DNA of 64,000 nt from Parasphingorhabdus cellanae (GTDB lineage Bacteria; Pseudomonadota; Alphaproteobacteria; Sphingomonadales; Sphingomonadaceae), in NCBI RefSeq assembly GCF_017498565.1, contig NZ_CP071794.1, positions 1,488,001-1,552,000 on the forward strand. The letters run 5' to 3'. How positions within the stretch are numbered: position 1 is the stretch's first letter; every line of letters begins with the position of its first letter. Position numbers and translations under genes: made by a program. Below, piece by piece: positions 44,785-53,154 of the stretch. The notes beneath the pieces were generated by a model. It did no database searches and was not told the origin of the DNA. It worked only from the letters and a program-made list of their open reading frames with translations.

Positions 44785-45263
44785 ACCGAGCCGCCATATT
44801 GCCCATTATCACCGCAGGCACACTCGCTTTGATAACGGCAACAGTAGGCGGCACAATCACGGTTCTCGATGACTGGTATTATTCCCTGCAACAGCCAGCA
44901 TGGGCACCGCCAGGATATATGTTCGGTGTCATCTGGACGGCAATATTTGCGATGATCGCGCTGGCCGGGTTTCTGGCTTGGCAGAAGGCTCCCACCAAAC
45001 GGCACAGCGAAATCATGCTCGGCCTGTTTGCGCTGAACGGTTTCCTCAACCTGATGTGGAGTTTTTTGTTTTTCCGGATGCAACGACCGGACTGGGCCTT
45101 TTATGAACTCATAGCGCTGTGGCTTTCGATACTGTTTTTGATCGTTTTTTGCGGCCGCTTTTCTAAAGGTGCGGCAGCCTTACTGGTGCCCTATATCGTT
45201 TGGGTAACCATTGCAGGGGCGCTGAACTATGAAGTGCTTCAGCTCAACGGGCCGTTCGGATAG
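44781..45263 (+). CDS. tspO: TspO/MBR family protein
   Basis: The 160-residue protein has five transmembrane segments and the Trp-rich loops of the family: 'WYYSLQQPAWAPPGYMFGVI', 'LNLMWSFLFFRMQRPDWAF' and 'WVTIAGALNYEVLQLNG'. TspO binds tetrapyrroles and in Rhodobacter modulates pigment gene expression in response to oxygen. It is translationally coupled to bchP. Confidence 0.93.
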   Translation: MNRAAILPIITAGTLALITATVGGTITVLDDWYYSLQQPAWAPPGYMFGVIWTAIFAMIALAGFLAWQKAPTKRHSEIMLGLFALNGFLNLMWSFLFFRMQRPDWAFYELIALWLSILFLIVFCGRFSKGAAALLVPYIVWVTIAGALNYEVLQLNGPFG

Positions 45264-45271
45264 CCTTTTCA

Positions 45272-45547
45272 ATGACAGAGTTTTTCGCCAGTGGCCGCGC
45301 CGTGGATGTGGTGCTGGCCGTGTTGGTGATCGAAGCTTTGTGGCTCAAGTGGCGTGGCAATCGGTGGATGAATATTCTCCCCGCCTTGTTACCTGCCGTA
45401 CTGATGATGATCGCCCTGCGCGCCGCCCTTACCGGTGAGCCTTGGTATCTGATTTCGATCGCCCTCACGCTGGCCTTCCCGATCCACCTTTATGATCTGC
45501 ATCGCCGCAAGATGCTGCGCAACGGTTCGGACGATCCAGGCACATAA
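45272..45547 (+). CDS. Small membrane protein downstream of tspO (orf91)
   Basis: This 91-residue protein has two or three hydrophobic stretches ('VVLAVLVIEALWLKW', 'ILPALLPAVLMMIALRAAL', 'WYLISIALTLAFPIHLYDL') and a basic C-terminus. It begins 8 bases after tspO and ends just before the terminator that separates it from pufM. I do not recognise a family. Its position at the end of the bchG operon suggests a pigment-membrane role (inference). Confidence 0.7.
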   Translation: MTEFFASGRAVDVVLAVLVIEALWLKWRGNRWMNILPALLPAVLMMIALRAALTGEPWYLISIALTLAFPIHLYDLHRRKMLRNGSDDPGT

Positions 45548-45552
45548 AAATA

Positions 45553-45577
45553 GACCCGACCTTTTCAGGGCCGGGTC
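45553..45577. terminator. Terminator between orf91 and pufM
   Basis: GACCCG (45553-45558) pairs with CGGGTC (45572-45577), with a further partial CC/GG helix inside. A short T-run lies in the loop and an A-run precedes the stem (useful for the minus-strand puf transcript). It sits between the convergent bchG-orf91 and pufBALM units. Confidence 0.6.
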
Positions 45578-45626
45578 CAGGGAGGAAGGGCAGGACAATG
45601 CGCCCCACCGGAGTAAAGTTTAAGCC

Positions 45627-46556
45627 CTAATATTCGGGGGCATAGTGATGCTCAATGGCCCACAGATACCAATTGTCCACGACCGTGCCGGTCAATAGGA
45701 TTCCGATACCACCGGTGATGCCGACAAGTACGGCAAACCACCAAGCCCAACGATGGATAGATTCCATCGTCGCGTTGAAACCCATCGTCCATCTCCAGAA
45801 AAGAGCCGCGCGTTCAGATGCTGTTCCGCGATCGGTAATTTGCTCTAACTCGCGCTCGCCGCCATAGCGGCCCACAGCTAAAATGGTGGCTCCGTGCATC
45901 GCAAAAAGCAGCGCCGACCCGTAGAGGAAGACTATCGATAGCGCATGGAACGGATTGTAGAACAGGTTCCCGTACATGAGCGAAAAATTGTTGGTCCATT
46001 CCAGATGCGAGAATATGCCAAAAGGCACCGCTTCGGACCAGCTTCCCATAAAGAACGGCCGGATGAAACCCAGAACCAGGTAGAGCCAGATCGCGCTCAT
46101 GAAAGCCCATGCGACATGTGTCCCCATGCCAAGTGCCCGTGCGCGGCGATATGTTCTTACCCACCAGAGCAAGATTGAAAGGGTCAGAAAAAACCCTGCC
46201 AATATCCACCAACCACCTTCGTTCAGCGGCACAAAGGGCGAGAAACCATATTCCGGACCGGGTGGGTCCAGGGTGAGCCAAAAGAACTGGCGGAGAAATT
46301 CGGAGGGATTCCAGTTTACCGACGCCAGCATGCTGAATCCGATTATCTCAATAGCAAGGAAACCGAACAACAACGACGCGATGCCGAGCCATCCAAGATA
46401 GATCGGGCCGATTTGTGCTTGGCCAAATTTACCCATCCAATAGCTGAATGTGGTGTCTTTTGTACGGTCACCTTGTTCTATGGGTGCCAATGCCACCCCC
46501 ATTTCAGGGGAATGCTGCAGCTGCACTTGAGTGAATATATTTTGATAACGTGCCAT
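45627..46556 (-). CDS. pufM: Photosynthetic reaction centre M subunit
   Basis: The 309-residue protein has five transmembrane helices. Ligands visible by pattern are '[20 protein letters not shown]' with the special-pair and accessory-chlorophyll His, '[20 protein letters not shown]' (Fe-ligand His) and '[19 protein letters not shown]' (second Fe His), plus the Glu ligand in the region '[20 protein letters not shown]'. It forms the core with PufL and PuhA. ATG follows GAGGGGAG. It is the last gene of the operon; no pufC follows. Confidence 0.97.
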   Translation of the reverse strand: MARYQNIFTQVQLQHSPEMGVALAPIEQGDRTKDTTFSYWMGKFGQAQIGPIYLGWLGIASLLFGFLAIEIIGFSMLASVNWNPSEFLRQFFWLTLDPPGPEYGFSPFVPLNEGGWWILAGFFLTLSILLWWVRTYRRARALGMGTHVAWAFMSAIWLYLVLGFIRPFFMGSWSEAVPFGIFSHLEWTNNFSLMYGNLFYNPFHALSIVFLYGSALLFAMHGATILAVGRYGGERELEQITDRGTASERAALFWRWTMGFNATMESIHRWAWWFAVLVGITGGIGILLTGTVVDNWYLWAIEHHYAPEY

Positions 46557-46571
46557 GTGCTATTTCTCCCC

Positions 46572-47396
46572 TCAATTCCAGATCGGCATGTTGCGCCACC
46601 ATTCCCACCATTCCGGCCATCCTTCTGACCAGATCGGGCCAGCGATGAAAATGCAGACCGCACTCCAGAAGCCAGCGTTAAGCGCAAGGAACAGACCGAC
46701 CCGATGAATACCGATCGTACCGACCGAATAGCCGATAAAGTCTCGGAAGAACGTGTCTTCATATTCCGGTGTTTTGACTTCCTCACCCTTTTTCGGATTA
46801 ACCGCTGAGAGGATCAGCGCACCATGCAGCGCCAGCGCCAGGGTCGTCGTAAAGAAGAACGAAACCGCTATCATATGGGCCGGATTATAATGAAAATTCA
46901 CATATTGATATCCGACATTGGATACCCAATCGAGGTGGCTGAAAATTCCGTATGGGAAGCCATGCCCCCATGCGCCCATGAAAAACGGGCGAAAAATAAC
47001 CAATGTGACATAAGCGAATATCGCGACACCAAATGCTATCGGGACATGATAACCCATACCAAGTTTCCGACAAATCTCGACTTCGCGCAGCGCCCAAGTG
47101 ACAAAAGCACCAGTCGCGCACATTGTGATGATTTGCCAGAAACCGCCCTCTTTTAGCGGTGCGAAACTGAGTCCGTAGCTGATATCTGGGGGGTTTATTG
47201 AGATGAGCCAAGGATTCCAAGTTGGCCCAATCGCGGCTGCGTAAAATATAAGCGCAGTCCCCAAAATGGTAAATATTGCGCATAAGACGCCGAAAAACCC
47301 GACATAAAACGGGCCAATCCAGAAATCAAAAAGATCCCCGCCGACTAACGTGCCGCCTCGGACACGATATTTTCTCTCAAAGCTTAACAGCGACAT
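46572..47396 (-). CDS. pufL: Photosynthetic reaction centre L subunit
   Basis: The 274-residue protein has five transmembrane helices. Pigment and Fe ligands appear in '[20 protein letters not shown]', '[19 protein letters not shown]', '[20 protein letters not shown]' and '[18 protein letters not shown]'. The family-conserved N-terminus '[20 protein letters not shown]' gives a secure start. The stop is 15 bases before pufM. Confidence 0.97.
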   Translation of the reverse strand: MSLLSFERKYRVRGGTLVGGDLFDFWIGPFYVGFFGVLCAIFTILGTALIFYAAAIGPTWNPWLISINPPDISYGLSFAPLKEGGFWQIITMCATGAFVTWALREVEICRKLGMGYHVPIAFGVAIFAYVTLVIFRPFFMGAWGHGFPYGIFSHLDWVSNVGYQYVNFHYNPAHMIAVSFFFTTTLALALHGALILSAVNPKKGEEVKTPEYEDTFFRDFIGYSVGTIGIHRVGLFLALNAGFWSAVCIFIAGPIWSEGWPEWWEWWRNMPIWN

Positions 47397-47474
47397 TGCA
47401 ATATCCTCTGGGTATTACCCAAGGCACCAAAATAGGCGCATAAGGGTTTCGAATAGTCAGCCAAATCCCAGTGA

Positions 47475-47503
47475 GAGGCACGATGCTCTCGCATCGTGAC
47501 CTC
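47475..47503 (-). terminator. pufA-pufL intercistronic hairpin
   Basis: CACGATGC/GCATCGTG (47479-47486 with 47491-47498) is extended by GAGG/CCTC (47475-47478 with 47500-47503) around one bulged A, with a TCTC loop. This strong hairpin lies right after pufA. In Rhodobacter an equivalent hairpin protects the pufBA mRNA 3' end, raising antenna over reaction-centre expression; it may also weakly attenuate. Confidence 0.8.
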
Positions 47504-47518
47504 TTAAGGGGCTTGGGT

Positions 47519-47704
47519 TCAGGTCAATCGTTCAGACTGTTCCAGCGAGGCCGTCGCAGCTGGTCCAGCACCGGGGCCTTCAATCCAGTTGAAACGATCT
47601 GTGCTGAGCAGAATGAAATGGATCAAAAGAGCCAGAACAAACAGGAAGATTGCCAGAGCAACCAAGGTCCTGCGCGGATCAAATATTAACCAAAGTCTCC
47701 ACAT
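47519..47704 (-). CDS. pufA: LH1 antenna alpha subunit
   Basis: The 61-residue single-span protein shows the LH1-alpha pattern: '[20 protein letters not shown]', with bacteriochlorophyll-ligand His in '[19 protein letters not shown]' and a short C-terminal periplasmic tail. It pairs with PufB to form the ring around the reaction centre. ATG follows GGGAGAC and lies 12 bases after pufB. Confidence 0.96.
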   Translation of the reverse strand: MWRLWLIFDPRRTLVALAIFLFVLALLIHFILLSTDRFNWIEGPGAGPAATASLEQSERLT

Positions 47705-47716
47705 GATTCTGTCTCC

Positions 47717-47950
47717 CTAAACCAGGAACGAGGTGAGGGTTGCTTGCGCGACCTGGACACCGTCATTCAACATTGCGTAGCCATTGACACCTGGGAACCA
47801 GGGCCGCCACATCCATACCAACACGTGTGCAATGATTGCGATGATGGTAAATCCGATGAAGCTTGTCACAAATATTTTGTGAAACTCCTTGGCCTCCTCA
47901 GGGGTTAAATAGGCCCCCGGACCGAAGCGGTCGTCGTTTGTATCGCTCAT
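47717..47950 (-). CDS. pufB: LH1 antenna beta subunit
   Basis: The 77-residue protein has the LH1-beta features: '[20 protein letters not shown]', then '[21 protein letters not shown]' read in halves with the conserved bacteriochlorophyll-ligand His in I-A-H-V-L-V-W. It has an extended C-terminal tail of about 25 residues beyond the usual W-R-P-W-F end ('[20 protein letters not shown]'), longer than most LH1-beta chains. ATG is preceded by GGAGAAGG. Confidence 0.95.
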   Translation of the reverse strand: MSDTNDDRFGPGAYLTPEEAKEFHKIFVTSFIGFTIIAIIAHVLVWMWRPWFPGVNGYAMLNDGVQVAQATLTSFLV

Positions 47951-48013
47951 ATTTCCTTCTCCAGTTTAGCCCCTTGCAAGCCACCAGAAGTGCCTCCCAC
48001 GGGTATTGCCTTT

Positions 48014-48030
48014 CCGGCACCCATTGCCGG
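48014..48030 (-). other. Short hairpin between bchZ and pufB
   Basis: CCGGCA (48014-48019) and TGCCGG (48025-48030) form a six-pair hairpin with a five-base loop, about 65 bases before the pufB start. It could be an RNA processing or protection element at the bchZ-pufB boundary. No pufQ is present between them. Confidence 0.35.
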
Positions 48031-48077
48031 TAAGGTTGCGGATGCCGGGCTATTGCCTGGCAAATATCGAGGGCGTA

Positions 48078-49523
48078 TCATGCGTTTGCCCCTTGAAGCA
48101 TTGATGCCGCCAAACGGTCGGCAGAAACATTTTTCTCGCCCGCACGCCGGGCCTGTCGCTCGGCGGCGTCGCGTAAATTCTTGGCTGCGGAAATACGCAC
48201 CAGCACCGGTTGTGCCTCAACAATTGCGTCGAGTTTTTCTTTGGCATCCCGGTCCCATTGCAGCGGCGCTTCGGCGCGTACTGGCGTGGCTTCACCCGCA
48301 TCCATCTGGGTCGAAAGCGGCAAAATGTGGAAAAGCGCATCAAACAGCGCGTTGCAGACTTCCTGCACCAAATAGGTCGCGCCGGAATAGCCCATATAGG
48401 GCGTACCGATATGACGCCGGATCGCGGCACCCGGAAAGGATGCGGGAATGAATATACCGCGCGAACCCGCCTCGGCCATATACATACGCTCATTATAGCT
48501 GCCGAACACTACCATGGGCGGTGTTTCGAAAATGGACTCACGGACCGCCTGATTATCTGGCTTCACGCCCGCGGTGCGGCTGTACGAAAATGCACAGGGC
48601 AACCCCATGTCATTCTCAAGGAAATTGCGAATGCCGCGTGCGTAGGTTTCGTTTGCGACAATCCCGAAATTAGCAGTACCGAAGAAATCTTGTGTCACCG
48701 ACCGCCACAAATCCCAGAGCGGCTTGATGGTGGTGTGCTTTTCTTTTTCGATAAACGGCTCTGGATCGAGGCCCGTCATTTCTCCCAGTTGGTGGAGAAA
48801 TTTTGTGGTTGAATCCAGTCCAATCGGCGCCTGCAAATAAGGACGCTCGAGCAATTCACAGAGGTTACGGCCAAATTCCCGGTACATGCAGATGTTAACC
48901 GAAGCATTAGCCAATTGGCGGATATCTGCCAGATGGCTGCCCAGTGGGAAGACCATATTCACTTCTGCGCCAATGCCTTCTATCAACCGGCGGATCTCGG
49001 CAACATCGGACGGCATATTGAACATGCCATAAGATGGCCCGATAATATTGACCTTGGGCTTTTCACCTTCCTGAAGCGCTTTCGGCTTGGGCATTTTCTT
49101 AGGCCCAAATTCGGTCCATAGCCAAGACAGTGCCCGATCTTCAGACTGCCATTGATCTTCGTCAATTGTGCGTGGCAAGAAGCGTTTGATATTCGTGCCT
49201 TCCGGCGTCACGCCGCCGCCGATCATCTCGGAAATTGAGCCCGTAACCACGACGGCAGGCAAATCAGGATCCAGCGATTTCCATGCACGTTTCATCGCCG
49301 CTTCGGTTCCGGTCTTGCCAAGCTCTTCTTCGCCAAGGCCTGTAACAACAATCGGCAATTCATGGGGCGGCAAGCCATCAGTATAATGCAACACCGACGT
49401 CACGGGCAGGTTTTCACATCCTACCGGGCCATCGATAATCACCTGCAAGCCTTTAATCGCTGTGAAGGCATAGACGGCCCCCCAATATCCGCCGGCCCTG
49501 TCATGATCGAGGATAAGAGTCAC
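48078..49523 (-). CDS. bchZ: Chlorophyllide a reductase, Z subunit
   Basis: The 481-residue NifK-like subunit begins with GTG 49523, which overlaps the TGA of the 23-codon ORF upstream (GTGA). Landmarks are '[20 protein letters not shown]', '[20 protein letters not shown]' (cluster Cys) and '[20 protein letters not shown]'. With BchX and BchY it reduces the B-ring C7-C8 bond of chlorophyllide a. It is followed 127 bases later by pufB. Confidence 0.95.
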   Translation of the reverse strand: MTLILDHDRAGGYWGAVYAFTAIKGLQVIIDGPVGCENLPVTSVLHYTDGLPPHELPIVVTGLGEEELGKTGTEAAMKRAWKSLDPDLPAVVVTGSISEMIGGGVTPEGTNIKRFLPRTIDEDQWQSEDRALSWLWTEFGPKKMPKPKALQEGEKPKVNIIGPSYGMFNMPSDVAEIRRLIEGIGAEVNMVFPLGSHLADIRQLANASVNICMYREFGRNLCELLERPYLQAPIGLDSTTKFLHQLGEMTGLDPEPFIEKEKHTTIKPLWDLWRSVTQDFFGTANFGIVANETYARGIRNFLENDMGLPCAFSYSRTAGVKPDNQAVRESIFETPPMVVFGSYNERMYMAEAGSRGIFIPASFPGAAIRRHIGTPYMGYSGATYLVQEVCNALFDALFHILPLSTQMDAGEATPVRAEAPLQWDRDAKEKLDAIVEAQPVLVRISAAKNLRDAAERQARRAGEKNVSADRLAASMLQGANA

Positions 49524-49591
49524 AGCTTTGCCCCCAGGCCTAAACCGATCATGATAAGATCAAAAAAGCCGTGATCGAGGATATGAGTCAT
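49520..49591 (-). CDS. 23-residue ORF between bchY and bchZ, created by tandem duplication
   Basis: ATG 49591 overlaps the bchY stop (ATGA); the TGA at 49522-49520 overlaps the bchZ GTG start (GTGA). The peptide begins M-T-H-I-L-D-H and continues hydrophobic ('[15 protein letters not shown]'). Its first 24 bases match the first 24 bases of bchZ at 20 positions, so it looks like a duplicated, diverged copy of the bchZ start region. It may be a translational coupler or a tiny membrane peptide; no function is proven. Confidence 0.55.
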   Translation of the reverse strand: MTHILDHGFFDLIMIGLGLGAKL

Positions 49592-51132
49592 GACCCGACC
49601 GCCTCTGCCGCTTTGGCAGCAGCTGCATTTTGGGCAGCATATTTCTTTTTGAACTTCGGCCGATCGGTTGGCGTATCTTCCCAGATACCCGCCGTATGGC
49701 CACTGCCCACGCCTTCGAAAAATTTCGTCATCCGTTCAAAGCGCTCTTTGTTCGCCATCGCCGCGTTTATGACTGTGGCAAGGCTACCTGCGCCCGCTGG
49801 CCCCATTAATGGCCGCGCAGAGATGAGATTGGTGAAATAAAGCGATGGAATGGATTTCGCCTTGGCATGCTGCACAACCGGCGTGGTACCAATGGCAAGA
49901 TCAGGACCAAATTCCTCAACCGCGGCAATATCTTCTTCCAGGCTCGCGCGATAGTTAACCCGAACGCCTTTGGCTTCGAGCCACTCCCGGTCTGGATCAG
50001 ACCATTTCGTCTTTGGGCAAGCAGTGCCAACATAAGGCACCTCCGCGCCGCTTTCGATCAATAAACGGGCAACCAGCAGTTCCGACCCTTCATAGCCTGA
50101 AACGGTTATCCGGCCTTTAATCGGCATCGCCTCCAGCGCGCCTTTGATCGCGGGGAGGAAGGCGCTATGAGCCGCAGAAATTTGGTTCTGGCTTGCGCCC
50201 GTGGCCTGTCCAATGGCGGTGAGCCATGCCGCCGTGCCGTCGCGGCCAACGGGTGCGGAACCGACAACTTGGCGACCAGCCGCCTCAAATTCGCGGATCG
50301 CGGCGGTGTAAAATGGATGTATAGCGGCTATCACTGCACCGTCCAATGCCGTGTAAAGTTCCCGCCATTCGCGGGTGGGAACTACGGGGCCAGCAGCCAG
50401 CCCCAGAGGCTCGAGCATATGACCGATACCGACAGGATCGGCGGGGAACATCTCACCCAGTAAAGTCACAGAAGGCTTATCAGCACGTTCTTTTGGCGCA
50501 GCGACTGGGCCCTGCTCTGCTTCCTGCCGGGCATAGTTGAGCATGGCACCGGCCAGAACATCCTTCGCTTCCGCATGGGTCGGGATACCAAATCCCGGTA
50601 CATCAATACCAACAATCCGGACGCCGTTTATCGCGTCCGGTAATAGGCGAAGCGGTACGCCACTGGCGGTTGGGACGCACAAGTTAGTGACAACAATGGT
50701 GTCATATTTTTCCGGGTCGGCCATCTGTTCGACGGCTTCCTTGATATCCTCAAACAATTTGCCGGTAACCAGCGTTTCGGAGCTAAACGGCACATAGCCA
50801 ACACTCCGCCGCGCGCCATAGAAATGGGAGGTGAACGTCAAACCATAAACGCAGCAAGCGGAGCCTGACAAAATGGTTGCGGTCCGCCGCATCCTAAGGC
50901 CAACACGCAATGATCCGAAAGCCGGACACATGCTCTGCGGCTGATCATGCGGACCAACCGGGTAATCTTTTTCATATCGATCGAGAATATCCGACTTGCC
51001 GGCTTTTTTCGCCGCCTCACGCATCGTGTCTGCACCGCCATGGCATCCGCCGCCATCCGCATTCGCATCCTGCGCCGGAGCAAGAGTGATCCGGTCAGGT
51101 GTTCGTTCAGCAGGAGTGGCCGTTTCAGTCAC
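49588..51132 (-). CDS. bchY: Chlorophyllide a reductase, Y subunit
   Basis: The 514-residue NifD-like subunit has cluster-ligating Cys in 'GPHDQPQSMCPAFGSLRVG', 'ILSGSACCVYGLTFTSHFYG' and 'DTIVVTNLCVPTASGVPLRL'. It pairs with BchZ in the catalytic component of chlorophyllide a oxidoreductase. It starts 3 bases after bchX. Its stop overlaps the 23-codon ORF. Confidence 0.95.
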   Translation of the reverse strand: MTETATPAERTPDRITLAPAQDANADGGGCHGGADTMREAAKKAGKSDILDRYEKDYPVGPHDQPQSMCPAFGSLRVGLRMRRTATILSGSACCVYGLTFTSHFYGARRSVGYVPFSSETLVTGKLFEDIKEAVEQMADPEKYDTIVVTNLCVPTASGVPLRLLPDAINGVRIVGIDVPGFGIPTHAEAKDVLAGAMLNYARQEAEQGPVAAPKERADKPSVTLLGEMFPADPVGIGHMLEPLGLAAGPVVPTREWRELYTALDGAVIAAIHPFYTAAIREFEAAGRQVVGSAPVGRDGTAAWLTAIGQATGASQNQISAAHSAFLPAIKGALEAMPIKGRITVSGYEGSELLVARLLIESGAEVPYVGTACPKTKWSDPDREWLEAKGVRVNYRASLEEDIAAVEEFGPDLAIGTTPVVQHAKAKSIPSLYFTNLISARPLMGPAGAGSLATVINAAMANKERFERMTKFFEGVGSGHTAGIWEDTPTDRPKFKKKYAAQNAAAAKAAEAVGS

Positions 51133-51135
51133 GCA

Positions 51136-52119
51136 TCATACCTCGTCGTAAATCACTTCTAATGATGGTTTTTCTTCGTAAGTGCCGCCGCGCATATCGC
51201 TTTGCGTGGCGGGAACCAGTTGAACATTTCCGCCAGTTTCTTCGGGGCTGAACAGATCAAGCAGACCGTCTTGTTCCAATGGCTTGGGTTGCTGCGGCGG
51301 CGCCTCAGCGACATTTTTCGCAAGCTCCTCGAACAAGCCGCCCCATTCACTATCGGGTGTACCGACAATCTGATAATTGGCTGATTTCCTGCGGATATCC
51401 TCGTTGGCGGGGATGGCGGTCAACACCGGAATGTCGACGGCATCAGCAAAAGCCTGGGCCTCACCAGTGCCGTCATCCTTGTTAATGATCATACCCGCGA
51501 CGCCAACATTGCCGCCCATTTTGCGGAAATATTCAACCGCCTTGCAAACATTATTGGCAACGTAAAGGGACTGCATGTCGTTCGATCCGACAACGATTAC
51601 CTTCTGGCACATGTCCCGCGCGATCGGCAGGCCAAAGCCGCCGCAGACCACATCTCCCAGAAAGTCGAGCAGCACATAATCAAAGCCCCAGTCATGAAAA
51701 CCGAGTTTTTCGAGCAATTCAAAACCATGAATAATTCCGCGCCCACCGCAACCGCGACCCACTTCGGGACCGCCAAGTTCCATGGCAAAAACACCGTCGC
51801 GCTGAAAGCAGACATCTTCGATGCGGACTTCTTCGCCTGCCAGCTTCTTCTTGGACGATGTCTCGATTATCGTCGGACAGCTTTTGCCGCCAAACAGCAA
51901 AGAGGTCGTGTCAGACTTCGGATCACAACCGATCAGCAAGACCCGCTTACCCTGCTGAGCCATCATATAGCTGAGATTGGACAGAGCAAAACTTTTACCA
52001 GAGCCGCCCTTGCCATAAATCGCTATGACCTGCGTTTCCTTCTTCACCTCTCCTGTATGGACGGGATCGGGTTCGATGGCTGCTTCTTCGCGCAGACTAT
52101 CAACATCAAGCATGGTCAT
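51136..52119 (-). CDS. bchX: Chlorophyllide a reductase, X subunit (reductase component)
   Basis: ATG 52119 overlaps the bchC stop (ATGA) and follows GGAGAG; the TTG at 52125 is not needed. The 327-residue NifH-like protein has P-loop 'AIYGKGGSGKSFALSNLSYM' and Fe4S4 Cys in 'GGPEVGRGCGGRGI' and '[20 protein letters not shown]'. It transfers electrons to BchY-BchZ with ATP hydrolysis. The C-terminal extension after the NifH core is typical of BchX. Confidence 0.95.
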   Translation of the reverse strand: MTMLDVDSLREEAAIEPDPVHTGEVKKETQVIAIYGKGGSGKSFALSNLSYMMAQQGKRVLLIGCDPKSDTTSLLFGGKSCPTIIETSSKKKLAGEEVRIEDVCFQRDGVFAMELGGPEVGRGCGGRGIIHGFELLEKLGFHDWGFDYVLLDFLGDVVCGGFGLPIARDMCQKVIVVGSNDMQSLYVANNVCKAVEYFRKMGGNVGVAGMIINKDDGTGEAQAFADAVDIPVLTAIPANEDIRRKSANYQIVGTPDSEWGGLFEELAKNVAEAPPQQPKPLEQDGLLDLFSPEETGGNVQLVPATQSDMRGGTYEEKPSLEVIYDEV

Positions 52120-53051
52120 TCGCAATCTCTCCAGTCGAGCACCATTTTCAGGCAGTCGGGATTTTCAAAAGCTTCGGGGTAGGCGGTTTCCGCCTTGGCC
52201 GCAGGCTCCGCATTGGTGATCAGGCCGGTGAGGTCGAGCGCGCCGGTTTCGATCAGCGCATTAACCGATGCCAAATCATCTGGCTGCCATTCGGCCGCAA
52301 TGCGGAGCCGCGCTTCACGCTGAAAGGCTGGCGGGAAAGCAAAGCTGATCGGTTGATTGTAGAAGCCGGCCAGAACCAGTTCGCCGCCTTTTGCCAAGCG
52401 GCTAATGAACGTTTCGATTGAACTGGCATCGCCGCTGACATCATAAATATGGTTGTAGTCATGGCGGTCATCATCATCAGGATGGATTGCCTGATATCCC
52501 GCAGCGCCTTCCTGACGCGAGCGGTTGGTATCCCAGACCGTTGGTGCAGGCGCACCCGCCGCCATCGTCAACCGGGCAAGCAACCGGCCCAATATCCCAT
52601 GACCAACAATCAGGTCAGGCGCATCGCCATGGCTGATGGCGTGAAGTGCGGTCGCAGCCAGCGCATATAATATGCCGTCGCGTCCAAGCTTTTCGGATAT
52701 TGGCAATGCTCTAGTGGACGACAATATGACTTTACGGGCCGACCCGCCAAACAATCCGCGGGCATCGCGATAACAATTGGCACCGGGCACAAATACCCAC
52801 TCGCCAATCCGGCTTTGCACATCCTGTCCCGCATCAATGATACGACCGACGGATTCATAACCAGGAACCAGCGGATAGCCCATGCCAGGGAAATTCGGCA
52901 TCTGGCCGGTCCACAACAGTTTTTCCGTACCCGTGCTAATTCCGCTCCAATGAATTTCGACGAGGACATCTGCAGCTTCTATTGCATTTAGCGCGGTTTT
53001 GCGCATCGCAAGCTTGCCTGGTGCATCTAAAATGATGGCGGAAGTGTCCAA
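52116..53051 (-). CDS. bchC: 3-hydroxyethyl bacteriochlorophyllide a dehydrogenase
   Basis: This 311-residue NAD-dependent medium-chain dehydrogenase-like enzyme oxidises the 3-hydroxyethyl group to acetyl. Landmarks: 'WSGISTGTEKLLWTGQMPNF', 'YPLVPGYESVGRIIDAGQDV' and 'DLIVGHGILGRLLARLTMAA' (nucleotide-binding region). It starts with TTG 53051 behind AAGGAGAAGG. It is the first gene of bchCXYZ-pufBALM, with two PpsR boxes just upstream. Confidence 0.95.
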   Translation of the reverse strand: MDTSAIILDAPGKLAMRKTALNAIEAADVLVEIHWSGISTGTEKLLWTGQMPNFPGMGYPLVPGYESVGRIIDAGQDVQSRIGEWVFVPGANCYRDARGLFGGSARKVILSSTRALPISEKLGRDGILYALAATALHAISHGDAPDLIVGHGILGRLLARLTMAAGAPAPTVWDTNRSRQEGAAGYQAIHPDDDDRHDYNHIYDVSGDASSIETFISRLAKGGELVLAGFYNQPISFAFPPAFQREARLRIAAEWQPDDLASVNALIETGALDLTGLITNAEPAAKAETAYPEAFENPDCLKMVLDWRDCE

Positions 53052-53101
53052 CGTTTCCTTCTCCTTCGTTCTCTACCCCCAAAGATAGAGACTCTGTGGA
53101 G

Positions 53102-53119
53102 TGTCAAACTATAGAAACA
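53102..53119. promoter_or_regulatory. PpsR box 1 upstream of bchC
   Basis: TGT (53102-53104), twelve bases, ACA (53117-53119), exact consensus, 50 bases upstream of the bchC start. It is spaced 8 bases from a second perfect box, the paired arrangement known for the bchC promoter. Confidence 0.85.
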
Positions 53120-53127
53120 CTAATAAA

Positions 53128-53145
53128 TGTCAATTCTTTTGGACA
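53128..53145. promoter_or_regulatory. PpsR box 2 upstream of bchC
   Basis: TGT (53128-53130), twelve bases, ACA (53143-53145), exact consensus. In the minus-strand direction its TTGACA half could also be a -35 element. PpsR tetramer binding across both boxes would block the bchC promoter. Confidence 0.85.
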
Positions 53146-53154
53146 GTTTTCATG

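Noticed and set aside
47947..48024. 25-codon ORF just before pufB whose stop overlaps the pufB ATG, as a possible pufQ remnant
   Set aside because: It has no ribosome site and its sequence does not resemble PufQ; the overlap may be chance.
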